From: Nautiliaceae bacterium
Lineage (GTDB): Bacteria; Campylobacterota; Campylobacteria; Campylobacterales; Nautiliaceae
Length of the DNA: 40,404 nt
NCBI GenBank assembly: GCA_027063595.1
Contig: JAMORJ010000041.1
Location: forward strand, 1 to 40,404
Direction of reading: 5' to 3'
Shown here one piece after another: positions 24,633-33,201 of the stretch. How positions within the stretch are numbered: the first letter of the stretch is position 1; each line of letters starts with the position of its first letter. Below the pieces are notes generated by a model. That model did no database searches, was not told where the DNA came from, and worked only from the letters and a program-made list of their open reading frames with translations. Position numbers and translations under genes: made by a program.

Positions 24633-25391
24633 ATGAGAAAATTAATTCTTAGCATAAGTATAGCGGCAAGTTTATTTGGAGCTTCGTTAATATCACAAAA
24701 AGAATTTGGTTTGGTTCAATCGGTCTTACCCAATACAAAAATATCAAAAGTAGAACACACTCTTATTGACGGACTATATGCCGCATTTTTGCCAAACGGA
24801 AATGTAATATACGTTTATCCCTATAAAAGATTAATTTTTTTTGGAGAAATTTATACAAACACGGGAATTAACCTAACAAATAAAATAAAGACCGCTTGGA
24901 AAAACAAAATACAAAAAGAACGGCTAAAAAAAATTAATGCAGAAGAACTTTTAAAAAATAGTTTTGAAATTAAATTCGGTAAAGGAAGCAACAAATACGA
25001 AATTGTAGTATTTACCGACCCAGAATGTCCATTTTGCAGGAGAGTGGATAAATTTGTAAAAGATAAAAACATTACATTTCACATAAACTACATGCCTTTA
25101 TATTTTCATCCACACGCTAAAAAATGGGCTTTAGAAATACTTTCAAGCAAAAACAAAAAAAAAGCAATTGAAACAATCGAAAAAACAAATAAAGATCTAA
25201 ATATAACAATTACAAAAGAAGCAAAAAAAACTCTAAAAGCTACACAAGCCCTTGCAAGAAAACTTGGAATAAGAGGAACTCCGACAATGTTCGTAATAGA
25301 TACAAAAACGAATAAAGTAATTGACGTTATAAACGGAGCAAATATTCCAAAACTTCAAAAATGGATTGAAAAAGACAAGGAGCAAAAATGA
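24633..25391 (+). CDS. DsbC-like periplasmic disulfide isomerase
   Basis: The 252-aa exported protein has a signal peptide (L-I-L-S-I-S-I-A-A-S-L-F-G-A), a DsbC-like N-terminal part, and a thioredoxin-fold domain with the active site C132-P-F-C135 and the cis-Pro loop G-T-P-T-M-F-V. F-type transfer systems commonly bring a DsbC or TrbB because TraN, TraU, TraH and other components are Cys-rich. Here TraN and the 387-aa exported protein are obvious clients. The stop overlaps the start of the lipoprotein gene (ATGA). Confidence 0.9.
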   Translation: MRKLILSISIAASLFGASLISQKEFGLVQSVLPNTKISKVEHTLIDGLYAAFLPNGNVIYVYPYKRLIFFGEIYTNTGINLTNKIKTAWKNKIQKERLKKINAEELLKNSFEIKFGKGSNKYEIVVFTDPECPFCRRVDKFVKDKNITFHINYMPLYFHPHAKKWALEILSSKNKKKAIETIEKTNKDLNITITKEAKKTLKATQALARKLGIRGTPTMFVIDTKTNKVIDVINGANIPKLQKWIEKDKEQK

Positions 25392-25900
25392 AAAAGCTAA
25401 TTATTTCTATTGGAACCACATTTTTTCTAATCGGATGCTCGATGATGCCATATCACGATAAATTTATGTGTGAAGGAGGTAGTAATGTCAAAATTTGTAA
25501 AAGAGTAAGCGAGGTTTTAAAAGAAAGCGATGAAATAAACAAACCAAAACTTCATTCGACAACCATATACTACTATAACAGAAATTACTATTACGACAAA
25601 AAACTTAAAGACATGATTGAAGCAATATCTCTTGAAGAGTTGCAAAAACCCGTTAAAGTTAAAATAGTATGCAACAAATCTCCTGTCAAAAATAAAAAAT
25701 CCAACGTTATTTTTAAAAGAAAAGTAAAAGTATGCGTATACAAAGCAAATATAAGAAAAAAGCCTTCTTGCAAAGCCGACGTTGTAAAAGTAGTAAAGAA
25801 AGGTAGCATTTTATACGCAAATGCTCTCGTTAACGATGCTTGGATCAAGGTAAAAGACGGATACATTCATAAATCTTTAGTCTGTAAAGAATGCAAATGA
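25388..25900 (+). CDS. Lipoprotein with TraV-like start and C-terminal SH3b domain
   Basis: The 170-aa product has a lipobox F-L-I-G-C with Cys17. The mature start, C-S-M-M-P-Y-H-D-K-F-M-C with another Cys after a short spacer, recalls TraV lipoproteins. A Tyr-rich linker follows, and residues 110-165 form a bacterial SH3 (SH3b) module (Y-K-A-N-I-R-K-K-P-S, then W-I-K-V-K-D-G-Y-I-H). SH3b modules bind peptidoglycan or partner proteins. TraV is otherwise missing from this operon. I infer that this protein supplies its N-terminal part and that the lipoprotein at 26319 may supply the other part. Confidence 0.65.
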   Translation: MKKLIISIGTTFFLIGCSMMPYHDKFMCEGGSNVKICKRVSEVLKESDEINKPKLHSTTIYYYNRNYYYDKKLKDMIEAISLEELQKPVKVKIVCNKSPVKNKKSNVIFKRKVKVCVYKANIRKKPSCKADVVKVVKKGSILYANALVNDAWIKVKDGYIHKSLVCKECK

Positions 25901-26322
25901 AGAAACTAATTGCACTGACAATCATTAACATAGCTTTTGCGTATAACGTTAGTTTAAATAGAAAAGTAGATTTATTAACTCAAGCTGTAGCAAAACTTAT
26001 AAACGAAAATCAAAAATTACAAAATCAAATAAACGAATTAAAGCAAACAATGAAAATCAACACTCAAATGATAACCTCAAATAGACATTTAATAGAAAAA
26101 CTAAAAAAAAACAATTTAAGCGCTTTTGCTATAGTTAAGGCTTATAGATTAAACGTAAGAGAAAAACCATCTTTGAAATCAAAAATATTAAAACAACTAA
26201 AAAGAAACGAAATCGTAAAAATACACGACACAATCATTAAAAACGGCAAAGTGTGGTATAAAGTCGATAACGGATACATCTCGGCATTTTATACGAATCT
26301 TGCAATAAGGAGAAAAAAATGA
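25897..26322 (+). CDS. Exported coiled-coil protein with SH3b domain
   Basis: The 141-aa product starts at the ATG overlapping the upstream stop (ATGA at 25897-25900); an in-frame ATG at 25891 is less likely. It has a short signal-like start (L-I-A-L-T-I-I-N-I-A-F-A), a coiled coil around residues 20-65, and an SH3b domain at about 78-138 (Y-R-L-N-V-R-E-K-P-S, then W-Y-K-V-D-N-G-Y-I). It is a second SH3b protein directly after the first, and seems to be made for the same cell-wall environment. No standard F-type gene name applies. Confidence 0.7.
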   Translation: MKKLIALTIINIAFAYNVSLNRKVDLLTQAVAKLINENQKLQNQINELKQTMKINTQMITSNRHLIEKLKKNNLSAFAIVKAYRLNVREKPSLKSKILKQLKRNEIVKIHDTIIKNGKVWYKVDNGYISAFYTNLAIRRKK

Positions 26323-26795
26323 AAAATTTTAAATTAATTACAATAGGATTAATTGGGCTTACTCTAATAGGTTGTGCCTCCAGCCAACCTCAGCCTCAAC
26401 TAAAACCGTCAAAACAAGCAAAAGAGTTAAAAACCATAGAAGCGTTTGTAAAAAACAAAAAAACCGCTCCACTTAGAAAAGTTAGCAAATTCGTTAACAA
26501 ACCCTTAAACATTACGGAGGTAAATAAAATTTTATTAAAGACCAATTCTTTATATGCAAAAAAATATAAAAAAGAAGCTCTAAAAGAAAAAATAAATCTT
26601 ACTCCAAACACTCCGTTATATCGCCCCCCTTTATTTGCGGAAATGATAGTATTTCCATACGTTAGCGATGGAATTTATCACGATACGCAAAAAATATGGA
26701 TAAAAATTAAAAACGGGGAATTCGTATTAAATCAAAACAAAAAAGATAAAAAATTAATTTTTGGGATAAATTATGGAGGAAAATATAATGAATAA
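26319..26795 (+). CDS. Lipoprotein with TraV-like C-terminal domain
   Basis: The 158-aa product has a lipobox L-I-G-C with Cys19, a Gln/Pro-rich segment (S-S-Q-P-Q-P-Q-L-K-P) and a helical middle. The last 50 residues read Y-R-P-P-L-F-A-E-M-I-V-F-P-Y-V, then D-G-I-Y-H-D-T-Q-K-I-W-I. TraV proteins of several F-type systems end in a similar block (arginine/proline, a V-A-P-W-like segment, D-x-x-G-x-x-H). It is therefore a candidate for the second half of a split TraV. It overlaps its upstream neighbour by four bases and traC by eight. Confidence 0.6.
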   Translation: MKNFKLITIGLIGLTLIGCASSQPQPQLKPSKQAKELKTIEAFVKNKKTAPLRKVSKFVNKPLNITEVNKILLKTNSLYAKKYKKEALKEKINLTPNTPLYRPPLFAEMIVFPYVSDGIYHDTQKIWIKIKNGEFVLNQNKKDKKLIFGINYGGKYNE

Positions 26796-29256
26796 ACTAA
26801 AAGAGCCTTTAAACGAAATAGTATCTTTACCGGTTAAAATATGGAATAGCGTTTTTAAAAGATATAGATTTAGCGACTTTCTTCCATGGGTTTTTTGGGA
26901 TAAAGACGAAGCTTTATATATTAACAACGATAATACCTACGGATTTGTATTTGAAATAACTCCAAGAATAAAAATGGGAATTAAAACCGCAGATGCTGTT
27001 GAAGAAATGTTAAATAAACTTCCTCAAGATACTTTTTTACAAATTATGCTCTACGGCTCTCCAAATATAGTTCCAATCGTAGAACAATGGAAATTGGGAC
27101 ATATGGCAAGAGATGAAGAGGTTCTAAAAGCCATCCTTGAAGAAACGGCTCAAATGTATTACAAAAAGACTAAAGAGCCTATTACCTCAACTTTTAACGT
27201 AAAATTGAGAAATCATAGAACTATTATTTCGGTAAAGGGAAGAGATAAAAGAAAAATCCTTGATTACAAAGTTTCCTTAGAAGGAATACTCCAAGCTAAC
27301 AAATTCTTTCCAAGAGAACTCTCGCCAAGAGATTTAAAACCTCTATTATGGGAAATATTTAATATAAATCACGATTTAAAAGAAATACCGGGATATGACG
27401 AAAATATACCTATTAACAGACAAGTAATAGCTCCTAATACAAAAATTATCGTAAAAGATACTCACTTAGAAATAGACGGGAAAACTTGGATTACGCTTGC
27501 TCCTCAAAAGCTTTCCACATACGCCTTTATTGCGGATTTTGGAGAAAAAATGGGAGATTTTACTACAAGAAACCCAGAAATGAGTATTTTTCCAGATAAT
27601 TTTATAGTTACCTTATCAACTTGTCGTCTTCCAGCTAAAAAATTAGCACAAGTCGAAAATTATCATAAGATAATTGCAACGCAAAAGTGGGATAGAAGAA
27701 TTTTTAGAGCCTTCGCAAAAGCTCAAGACGAAAGCACAGAAATTCTTGATAGAATAGATAGCAAAGAGCCTTTATTTGCGATGGATTTAAATATTTTGGT
27801 AGCAGGTAATTCTTACGAAGAAGCAAAAAGAAACGTAGAGGTAGTCAAAAACTTTTATAAAAATGGAGGAAACACAAGAGGAATAGTTTTAGAAGAAACT
27901 TACGGCATCCATCAATTAAATTTTCTTGCTTCTCTCCCTATGGGTATTAACGAAGAATACGTGTTTGACACAACGAGAAAATATAGAACGATGTTCATGA
28001 AAAACGTAGCTCAATACGCTCCGCTTGAAGCGGATTTTAAAGGACAAGGGGATAACTTTTTATTAATCACAAGAAGAGCACAACTTGCGGGATACGATTT
28101 ATTTAATTCGGACAAATCTTTTAACGCTTACGTAGTCGCAACTTCTGGTGCAGGTAAATCAGTATTTTTACAAACAATAGCACTTAACTCTTACGCAAGG
28201 GGCGATAGAGTATTCGTATTGGATTACGACAACTCTTTTTATGGATTATGCCAAGCGCTAGATGCTCAATATATCGCTCTTAATCCTCATAAACCTATTA
28301 GCTTTAACCCTTTTAGTGAACTTAAAACAATAGAACAATTAAAAGAGGATTTGGCATATTTATCAGATTTTGTATATATGCTTGGAGCAAACAAAAGCGA
28401 AATTAAATCTCTTGAAGAAGAAAAACTTATAAAAACTCGAATTCAAGAAGTTTTAATAGAACTTTTCCAAGAGTATGGAAACAAACTTGAAATTACACAC
28501 ATTAGAAACAAGTTAAGAAAAGAAAAAGATAGAAGATTTATAGATTTTGCAATACAATTATCGGCATTTTGCCGTGATGGAATTTACGGAAAATTTTTCG
28601 AAGGACCAAACCAATTTAACATTGAAAAAGAGTTTATCGCTGTAGAATTTAGAGAAATGAGCGAACACCCAGATATTAGAGATCCTATTATTATGATGTT
28701 GATTTATCATCTAAACCAAATGATGTATTTAGGGAAAAACAGACAAGGAAGAATTCAAATTATTCTTGACGAAGGACACAGATTTCTAGGTAAAAACCCA
28801 AGAATGGACGATTTTATAGAACAAGCTTATAGACGTGCAAGAAAATACAATGGAAGTATAATCCTCGCGACTCAGGGATTTGATGATATATATGATCCTA
28901 AAAGCGGAGGTTTAAGCGCGGCTGGTAAAGTAATAATTGCAAACTCCCCTTGGAAGTTCTTTTTAACACAAACCGAAACGAGTATTAATATGCTTTTTCA
29001 GTCAGGAGTATTTAATTTTGACGAGATGGATAAAAAAGTTTTAAGAAGCATTCATACAAATAAAGGAGAATATTCTGAAATTTTTGTGATTACTCCCAAC
29101 GAACTCAAGCTTCCAAACAGGCTCATTATGAATAAATTCTTCTACTATATAACTACTACCGATCCTAAAGATAAAGAAAAAATTAAAAAATATACGGATA
29201 TGGGACTTGATTATATAAGCGCTATCAAGAAAATTTTGGAAGAAGAAGGATATTAA
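26788..29256 (+). CDS. traC: TraC conjugative ATPase (VirB4-like)
   Basis: The 822-aa product has the family layout: an N-terminal TraC domain (R-F-S-D-F-L-P-W near residue 24) and a C-terminal ATPase domain. Walker A is S-G-A-G-K-S at 453-458, Walker B I-I-L-D-E-G at about 658-663, and further motif residues include A-Y-R-R-A-R-K-Y. TraC powers pilus assembly and channel function at the inner membrane. The ATG at 26788 is chosen because GGAGG stands eight bases ahead; the frame is open 15 bases further. It overlaps the end of the lipoprotein gene. Confidence 0.95.
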   Translation: MNKLKEPLNEIVSLPVKIWNSVFKRYRFSDFLPWVFWDKDEALYINNDNTYGFVFEITPRIKMGIKTADAVEEMLNKLPQDTFLQIMLYGSPNIVPIVEQWKLGHMARDEEVLKAILEETAQMYYKKTKEPITSTFNVKLRNHRTIISVKGRDKRKILDYKVSLEGILQANKFFPRELSPRDLKPLLWEIFNINHDLKEIPGYDENIPINRQVIAPNTKIIVKDTHLEIDGKTWITLAPQKLSTYAFIADFGEKMGDFTTRNPEMSIFPDNFIVTLSTCRLPAKKLAQVENYHKIIATQKWDRRIFRAFAKAQDESTEILDRIDSKEPLFAMDLNILVAGNSYEEAKRNVEVVKNFYKNGGNTRGIVLEETYGIHQLNFLASLPMGINEEYVFDTTRKYRTMFMKNVAQYAPLEADFKGQGDNFLLITRRAQLAGYDLFNSDKSFNAYVVATSGAGKSVFLQTIALNSYARGDRVFVLDYDNSFYGLCQALDAQYIALNPHKPISFNPFSELKTIEQLKEDLAYLSDFVYMLGANKSEIKSLEEEKLIKTRIQEVLIELFQEYGNKLEITHIRNKLRKEKDRRFIDFAIQLSAFCRDGIYGKFFEGPNQFNIEKEFIAVEFREMSEHPDIRDPIIMMLIYHLNQMMYLGKNRQGRIQIILDEGHRFLGKNPRMDDFIEQAYRRARKYNGSIILATQGFDDIYDPKSGGLSAAGKVIIANSPWKFFLTQTETSINMLFQSGVFNFDEMDKKVLRSIHTNKGEYSEIFVITPNELKLPNRLIMNKFFYYITTTDPKDKEKIKKYTDMGLDYISAIKKILEEEGY

Positions 29257-29266
29257 GGAGGGGGAA

Positions 29267-30244
29267 ATGAAAAAAAAACTATTAACTTTATTATTTAGTC
29301 TCAATCTTTTGTTTGGGGTTTGCAAACCAAATCCCACCCAGCTTTTAACCGACATTTTTTCTCTTGATTATTCGGCAATGCTTCCTTTAAAAATAGCTGG
29401 AGCAACTATTCTTCCCGGACCTATACCAGATAGCATAGATACTCCTCATACGCCAATTTGCATATGTCCCGCTCCACCTCCAATTATGCTTAGAATAGGA
29501 ATTCCTGTAGGCTTTTACAATCCAGACAGAATGGTAGATAGTGTAAAAGACCCTTATTGTTTCGAAGGACTTGGAATAAGTATAACTCCCATCAATATCA
29601 AAGGAGCCGGAGTTCAAGCCGATGATCCTCAAAGCGGAGTGCATTCGTTTTTTCAAACTCACTTAGTATCTTTTCCGGTATTTCAGGTGTTAGATTTAAT
29701 GATAGATTTTATATGTCTTCAATCACCAACAGGAGTAGACATTTTATACTTAACCGAAATAGACCCTATGTGGAACAGCGATAGTTTATCGGCTTTAATC
29801 CAACCAGAGGCACTTTTGTTTGGAAACCCTATTACAAACCTTGCATGTATGGCTGATAGTATCGCCTCTCAAATTTATATGCCAATAGATGCTCTTTTTT
29901 GGTGCAAAGGAAGTTGGGGAAACGCTTATCCAATGACGGGTAGCGTAACAAGCGGAGATTTAATCCAATCAAGTGCATCGGCGGCGGCAAGTTTACTTTA
30001 TAAACTTCACAGACAATTAATTCTCTGGGGACAATGGGGTTATGAAGGATTATGTTTTAGATATCCTCTTCCTATTTGGCAAAAATCAGCTTACAGATTA
30101 CAACTTATAGCACCTATACCTTTTATAAAAGCTATAACGATAGGACAAACGGGTATGCTTTGGGATAGCGCAAAAAATCCTCCATTTGCTGGAGATAATT
30201 TCAGTTATATTATATTTAGAAAAAGGGATTGCTGTGCGTTTTAG
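29267..30244 (+). CDS. traU: TraU pilus assembly / DNA transfer protein
   Basis: The 325-aa exported, Cys-rich protein is close to the length of F TraU. Family features are a signal peptide, A-G-A-T-I-L-P-G-P near residue 45, C-I-C-P-A-P-P-P, G-F-Y-N-P-D-R-M-V-D-S, and I-D-P-M-W-N near residue 165, with many aromatic residues after it. TraU works in the periplasm with TraW and TrbC, and needs disulfide bonds, which matches the DsbC-like gene in the same operon. AAGGAGGGGG precedes the ATG. Confidence 0.94.
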   Translation: MKKKLLTLLFSLNLLFGVCKPNPTQLLTDIFSLDYSAMLPLKIAGATILPGPIPDSIDTPHTPICICPAPPPIMLRIGIPVGFYNPDRMVDSVKDPYCFEGLGISITPINIKGAGVQADDPQSGVHSFFQTHLVSFPVFQVLDLMIDFICLQSPTGVDILYLTEIDPMWNSDSLSALIQPEALLFGNPITNLACMADSIASQIYMPIDALFWCKGSWGNAYPMTGSVTSGDLIQSSASAAASLLYKLHRQLILWGQWGYEGLCFRYPLPIWQKSAYRLQLIAPIPFIKAITIGQTGMLWDSAKNPPFAGDNFSYIIFRKRDCCAF

Positions 30245-30872
30245 AATTTTTCTTTTAATCCCAACCGTGATTTTAAATGCAAAAGTAATTGAAATTCTAC
30301 ACGTAGGAAAAACGTATCCCTTCGCCGAAAAAGATCTTTTAGTTTTATTGCATAAATATATTAAATCTCATAAAAAAGAAATTGCTAAAAAACTTCAAAA
30401 GATAAAAAAAGAAGCAAAAAAAAAGATAATAAATTTTAAACCTCAAGGAATTAACCCCCTAACTCCCGCTCCCAAAAATAGAGTTTTTTATCCAGATTTA
30501 ACCTATACATTGCCTTACGACATTAAAGACACTCAAGGACGCGTTATCTATCCAAAAGGTTTTAAATTTAATCCTGCAAATTATGTAAGATTACCTTATA
30601 CAATAGTCGTAATAAATGGAAATAGAAAAGAAGAACTTAAGTGGGCTGAGAAAAACGGATATTTCAATAATATACATTACAGGATTTTTTTAACTGATGG
30701 AAATTGGTATGAAATTATGAAAAAATACAAAACCCAAGTTTATTATTGTATGCCCCAAATCGAAAAAAGATTTAAGTTAAAACATACTCCAAGCATTATT
30801 ACTCAGATTGGAAATAAAATAGAAGTGAGAGAAATTTGTTTAAAATGTAAAAACACAAGAAAAGAGAAATAA
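30234..30872 (+). CDS. traW: TraW pilus assembly protein
   Basis: The 212-aa exported protein begins at a GTG (30234) preceded by AAAAGGGA, inside the end of traU (11-base overlap); the frame is open upstream, but that part lacks a site. The signal peptide reads F-L-L-I-P-T-V-I-L-N-A, followed by V-G-K-T-Y-P-F-A-E-K-D-L-L, the recognised TraW start. L-P-Y-D-I and K-F-N-P and the F-K-L-K-H-T-P-S segment follow. The C-terminus has C-L-K-C. TraW supports pilus assembly with TrbC, whose gene is in operon A. This is the last gene of operon B. Confidence 0.88.
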   Translation: MRFRIFLLIPTVILNAKVIEILHVGKTYPFAEKDLLVLLHKYIKSHKKEIAKKLQKIKKEAKKKIINFKPQGINPLTPAPKNRVFYPDLTYTLPYDIKDTQGRVIYPKGFKFNPANYVRLPYTIVVINGNRKEELKWAEKNGYFNNIHYRIFLTDGNWYEIMKKYKTQVYYCMPQIEKRFKLKHTPSIITQIGNKIEVREICLKCKNTRKEK

Positions 30873-30877
30873 AAAAA

Positions 30878-31519
30878 TCATCTTTTATTGGTTGAAATTT
30901 TTAGTAAATCAATAAAATTTTTTCCCACCAACCTCAACTGTCCCTCTTTAACTACATATACAAAATTTCTATCTGTTGCTATAATTTTTCCTCTTATTTT
31001 TTTCTTACCAACGATAATTTCGCTTTCTACCCTATTCTTAATAAAATATTTTTTAACAGTAAGAGAATACAAAATTCCAATAAGAAAAAAGCTAAAAAAG
31101 ATAAAAAAAATATCTATAAATTTTTTTGCTTGTAAATAGGGATAAGAAAAAAGCAAAACAATAAAAAAACTCAAAATAGTATAACTCATAAAAATCAACC
31201 AAAACTTCATATCACCTAATGGATTTTTAGCGATATATACATTTACTTCATTCAAAAGAACGTAAATTAAACAAAAAAACAGATAGACAAAAAAAGACTT
31301 AATGAAAACCATCTTATTTAAAATTTTACTGCCCAAAAAAATTATAAAAATCATCATTACAGGAAGAACAAAAAACAACCCCTTAACTAAATATACTCCA
31401 AACGAATAATTAGGAACTATGTTTTCAAGAAAACTATTTCCATAAAATACTACACTTATAAGCACCCCTACAAAATATAAAATCAACAACAAAAAATAAC
31501 TAATTATTAGCGTTTTCAT
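30878..31519 (-). CDS. Multi-pass membrane protein, 213 aa (full-length paralog of the gene at 38124)
   Basis: The product has four or five membrane helices in its first 155 residues, then a soluble domain with K-K-K-I-R-G-K-I-I-A-T-D and V-Y-V-V-K-E-G-Q-L-R-L-V-G-K-N. I do not recognise the family. The first 105 residues match the protein encoded at 38124-38471 through shared blocks (S-Y-F-L, P-N-Y-S, K-G-x-F-F-x-L-P and N-E-x-N-V-Y-x-A-K-N-P-L). It converges on traW and lies downstream of the par cassette. Two copies on one element suggest a useful but unknown role at the membrane. Confidence 0.7.
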   Translation of the reverse strand: MKTLIISYFLLLILYFVGVLISVVFYGNSFLENIVPNYSFGVYLVKGLFFVLPVMMIFIIFLGSKILNKMVFIKSFFVYLFFCLIYVLLNEVNVYIAKNPLGDMKFWLIFMSYTILSFFIVLLFSYPYLQAKKFIDIFFIFFSFFLIGILYSLTVKKYFIKNRVESEIIVGKKKIRGKIIATDRNFVYVVKEGQLRLVGKNFIDLLKISTNKR

Positions 31520-31538
31520 TTTTTACCCTTTTATTTTT

Positions 31539-32045
31539 TTACGATTTTTTACAATATAAATATTTCTCTCGGTAAATTTCTACATTATTTAAAATATTAT
31601 AAAACAAATTATCCATACATACTTTCATTGTAGTAATAATTCTATTTACATCTTCCAAATATTCTCTTAAAGCGTAATAAGTTATTGTTTTTGTTTCATC
31701 TATTAAAATAATTTTTCTTTTTTTAATTTCCTCTATTGTCGGTTTTTCTTTTTGTTTTAAAAGTTTCATATTATATTTTTTCATATATGGAAGAATAATT
31801 TTATATACCTCTTCTTTTACTTCTAAAATCAGAAAATCTCTTAATGTATATTCTACATCAAATGACTCATCGTATCGTTTTCGATTTATTTCCTTTATTG
31901 CTTTTGCTATTATTTTTTTAGATTCATTATCTTTTTCATCTTTAAGTTTTTGATACATTAATGCTATTGCCAAATCCTCTAAATTTATCATACCTTTTAT
32001 TATGTTATTTTTTCCTAGTTCTCTTAAATACTCAAGTTCTTTCAT
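31539..32045 (-). CDS. Hypothetical protein downstream of parB, 168 aa
   Basis: This soluble helical protein begins K-E-L-E-Y-L-R-E-L-G-K-N and contains a long charged central part and a C-terminal Y-C-K-K-S. It overlaps the stop of parB by four bases, so it is coupled to it. No family is recognised. Because it follows parA, the XRE-like gene and parB in one run, it may have a role in segregation or its control. Confidence 0.55.
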   Translation of the reverse strand: MKELEYLRELGKNNIIKGMINLEDLAIALMYQKLKDEKDNESKKIIAKAIKEINRKRYDESFDVEYTLRDFLILEVKEEVYKIILPYMKKYNMKLLKQKEKPTIEEIKKRKIILIDETKTITYYALREYLEDVNRIITTMKVCMDNLFYNILNNVEIYREKYLYCKKS

Positions 32046-32962
32046 TTTTCCTCCTTTTTATACTTTTCAATCAATTGTTGTAATTCATATTCAAACTCTT
32101 CTTTCCTTTTATCATCTAAGCTAAGATTTTCCCTTATCTTAATTGTAATTCCGTTCTTTTTTGTTATTTTCAATTCTACTTTAGGCTTTGCTTTCTCTTC
32201 TCGTTTCAGTCTGTTCTCAATCTCTTTTTTTAACCATTCACGCCCGTTTTTTAAAAAGCCCTGATAAAGTTCAAAAACCTCATTTTCCCATTTTTGGGAA
32301 ATCACACTTTCCAAACTACCCGATTTTTCAGGGTTTTGTGATTTGTTTAGCGTGCTAAACTTTTTTTTAGCGTATGAATTCAACCAATTTAGAGCTGTTA
32401 CATCTTTTGTGCTTTTATTCTCTTTTATATCTTGAATTATCTTTTCTGGCAGTTTCAATACATTTAAAACTTGAGATACCCAGCCTTTTGTTTTTCCTAT
32501 TTCTTTTGCTATTTCTTCAAGAGTTTTTTCAAAATCTTCTTTGTATCTTTTTATAGCCATTGCAGTTTCTATAAGGTCTAAATCTTCCCTTTGTAAATTT
32601 TCTACAATGGACATACTTGCAAGTTTTTTAGGGTCAGCTTCTACCACATACGCTTTTATTTTATCTTTTCCTAAAAATCTGTGAGCTTCTACTCTTCTAT
32701 GACCTCCTACTATGTAATAATTACTATTATCGGCTTTTGTTACTACAATCGGCTGAATAAGCCCCTGTTCTTTTATGCTATTGGCAAGTTCCCTTACCTC
32801 ATCAAGCTTTATTTCGATACGAGGCTGATAAGGGTTTTCAAGAAGTCTCTCAAGTGGAATTTCCTGAATTTCTTTAAAATCTCCTCTTAGCTGTTTTTGC
32901 ATAATAGTGTTAACAGTTCCCTCTTTTTTTCTTTTTTCGAGAATTTTTTTTAATTCATTCAT
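32042..32962 (-). CDS. parB: ParB partition protein
   Basis: The 306-aa product has the ParB N-terminal CTPase/clamp domain: N-P-Y-Q-P-R at 43-48, G-G-H-R-R at 86-90 and E-N-L-Q-R-E-D-L at 121-128. A helix-turn-helix at about 148-170 follows (E-E-I-A-K-E-I-G-K-T-K-G-W-V-S). The rest is a linker and a C-terminal region for dimerisation, with K-K-N-G-I-T-I-K-I. ParB loads on parS and spreads. A perfect parS-like palindrome lies in this gene at 32345-32360. It overlaps its upstream neighbour by eight bases. Confidence 0.93.
   Translation of the reverse strand: MNELKKILEKRKKEGTVNTIMQKQLRGDFKEIQEIPLERLLENPYQPRIEIKLDEVRELANSIKEQGLIQPIVVTKADNSNYYIVGGHRRVEAHRFLGKDKIKAYVVEADPKKLASMSIVENLQREDLDLIETAMAIKRYKEDFEKTLEEIAKEIGKTKGWVSQVLNVLKLPEKIIQDIKENKSTKDVTALNWLNSYAKKKFSTLNKSQNPEKSGSLESVISQKWENEVFELYQGFLKNGREWLKKEIENRLKREEKAKPKVELKITKKNGITIKIRENLSLDDKRKEEFEYELQQLIEKYKKEEK
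32345..32360. promoter_or_regulatory. parS-like palindrome inside parB
   Basis: GTTTAGC GT GCTAAAC forms perfect 7-bp arms around two bases. It shares the GTTT....AAAC frame and a CACG centre (read on the - strand) with chromosomal parS (GTTTCACGTGAAAC). A half-site TTTAGCGT repeats nine bases to the right. A second hairpin sequence, TTTCCCA-4-TGGGAAA, lies near 32285-32302. Chromosomal parS sites often lie in or near parB. The binding role is inferred. Confidence 0.5.
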
Positions 32963-33200
32963 TTATATCTCCTATATTTGCTTCTTCTATATATTTAAAA
33001 GCCGTTTGGATTTTTTGAAGCTTTGTTTCACACTCTTTCTTTTTTAAAAGACAATTCATAAATTTAATTGCCCATTCTGGAACATTACCCTTACTGCTCC
33101 AAGTTCTTACAGTTACATCATTAACGCCCATTTTTTTCGCCAATTCTTTCTGCGTTATCCCAAGCTTTTTACATACATTTTTTACAAAATTCTCATTCAT
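32955..33200 (-). CDS. XRE/Cro-like helix-turn-helix protein between parA and parB
   Basis: The 81-aa product has a helix-turn-helix at residues 14-38 (I-T-Q-K-E-L-A-K-K-M-G-V-N-D-V-T-V-R-T-W) and a helical, Lys/Cys-rich tail. It starts one base after the parA stop and overlaps parB by eight bases. It may be the regulator of the par cassette, or a DNA-binding adaptor for it; the short length leaves no room for a ligand domain. Confidence 0.75.
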   Translation of the reverse strand: MNENFVKNVCKKLGITQKELAKKMGVNDVTVRTWSSKGNVPEWAIKFMNCLLKKKECETKLQKIQTAFKYIEEANIGDINE

Positions 33201-33201
33201 T

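Noticed and set aside
26788-30872. Coupling protein TraD in operon B
   Set aside because: The only large ATPase has the TraC/VirB4 layout with its N-terminal domain; no second large ATPase gene follows traW.
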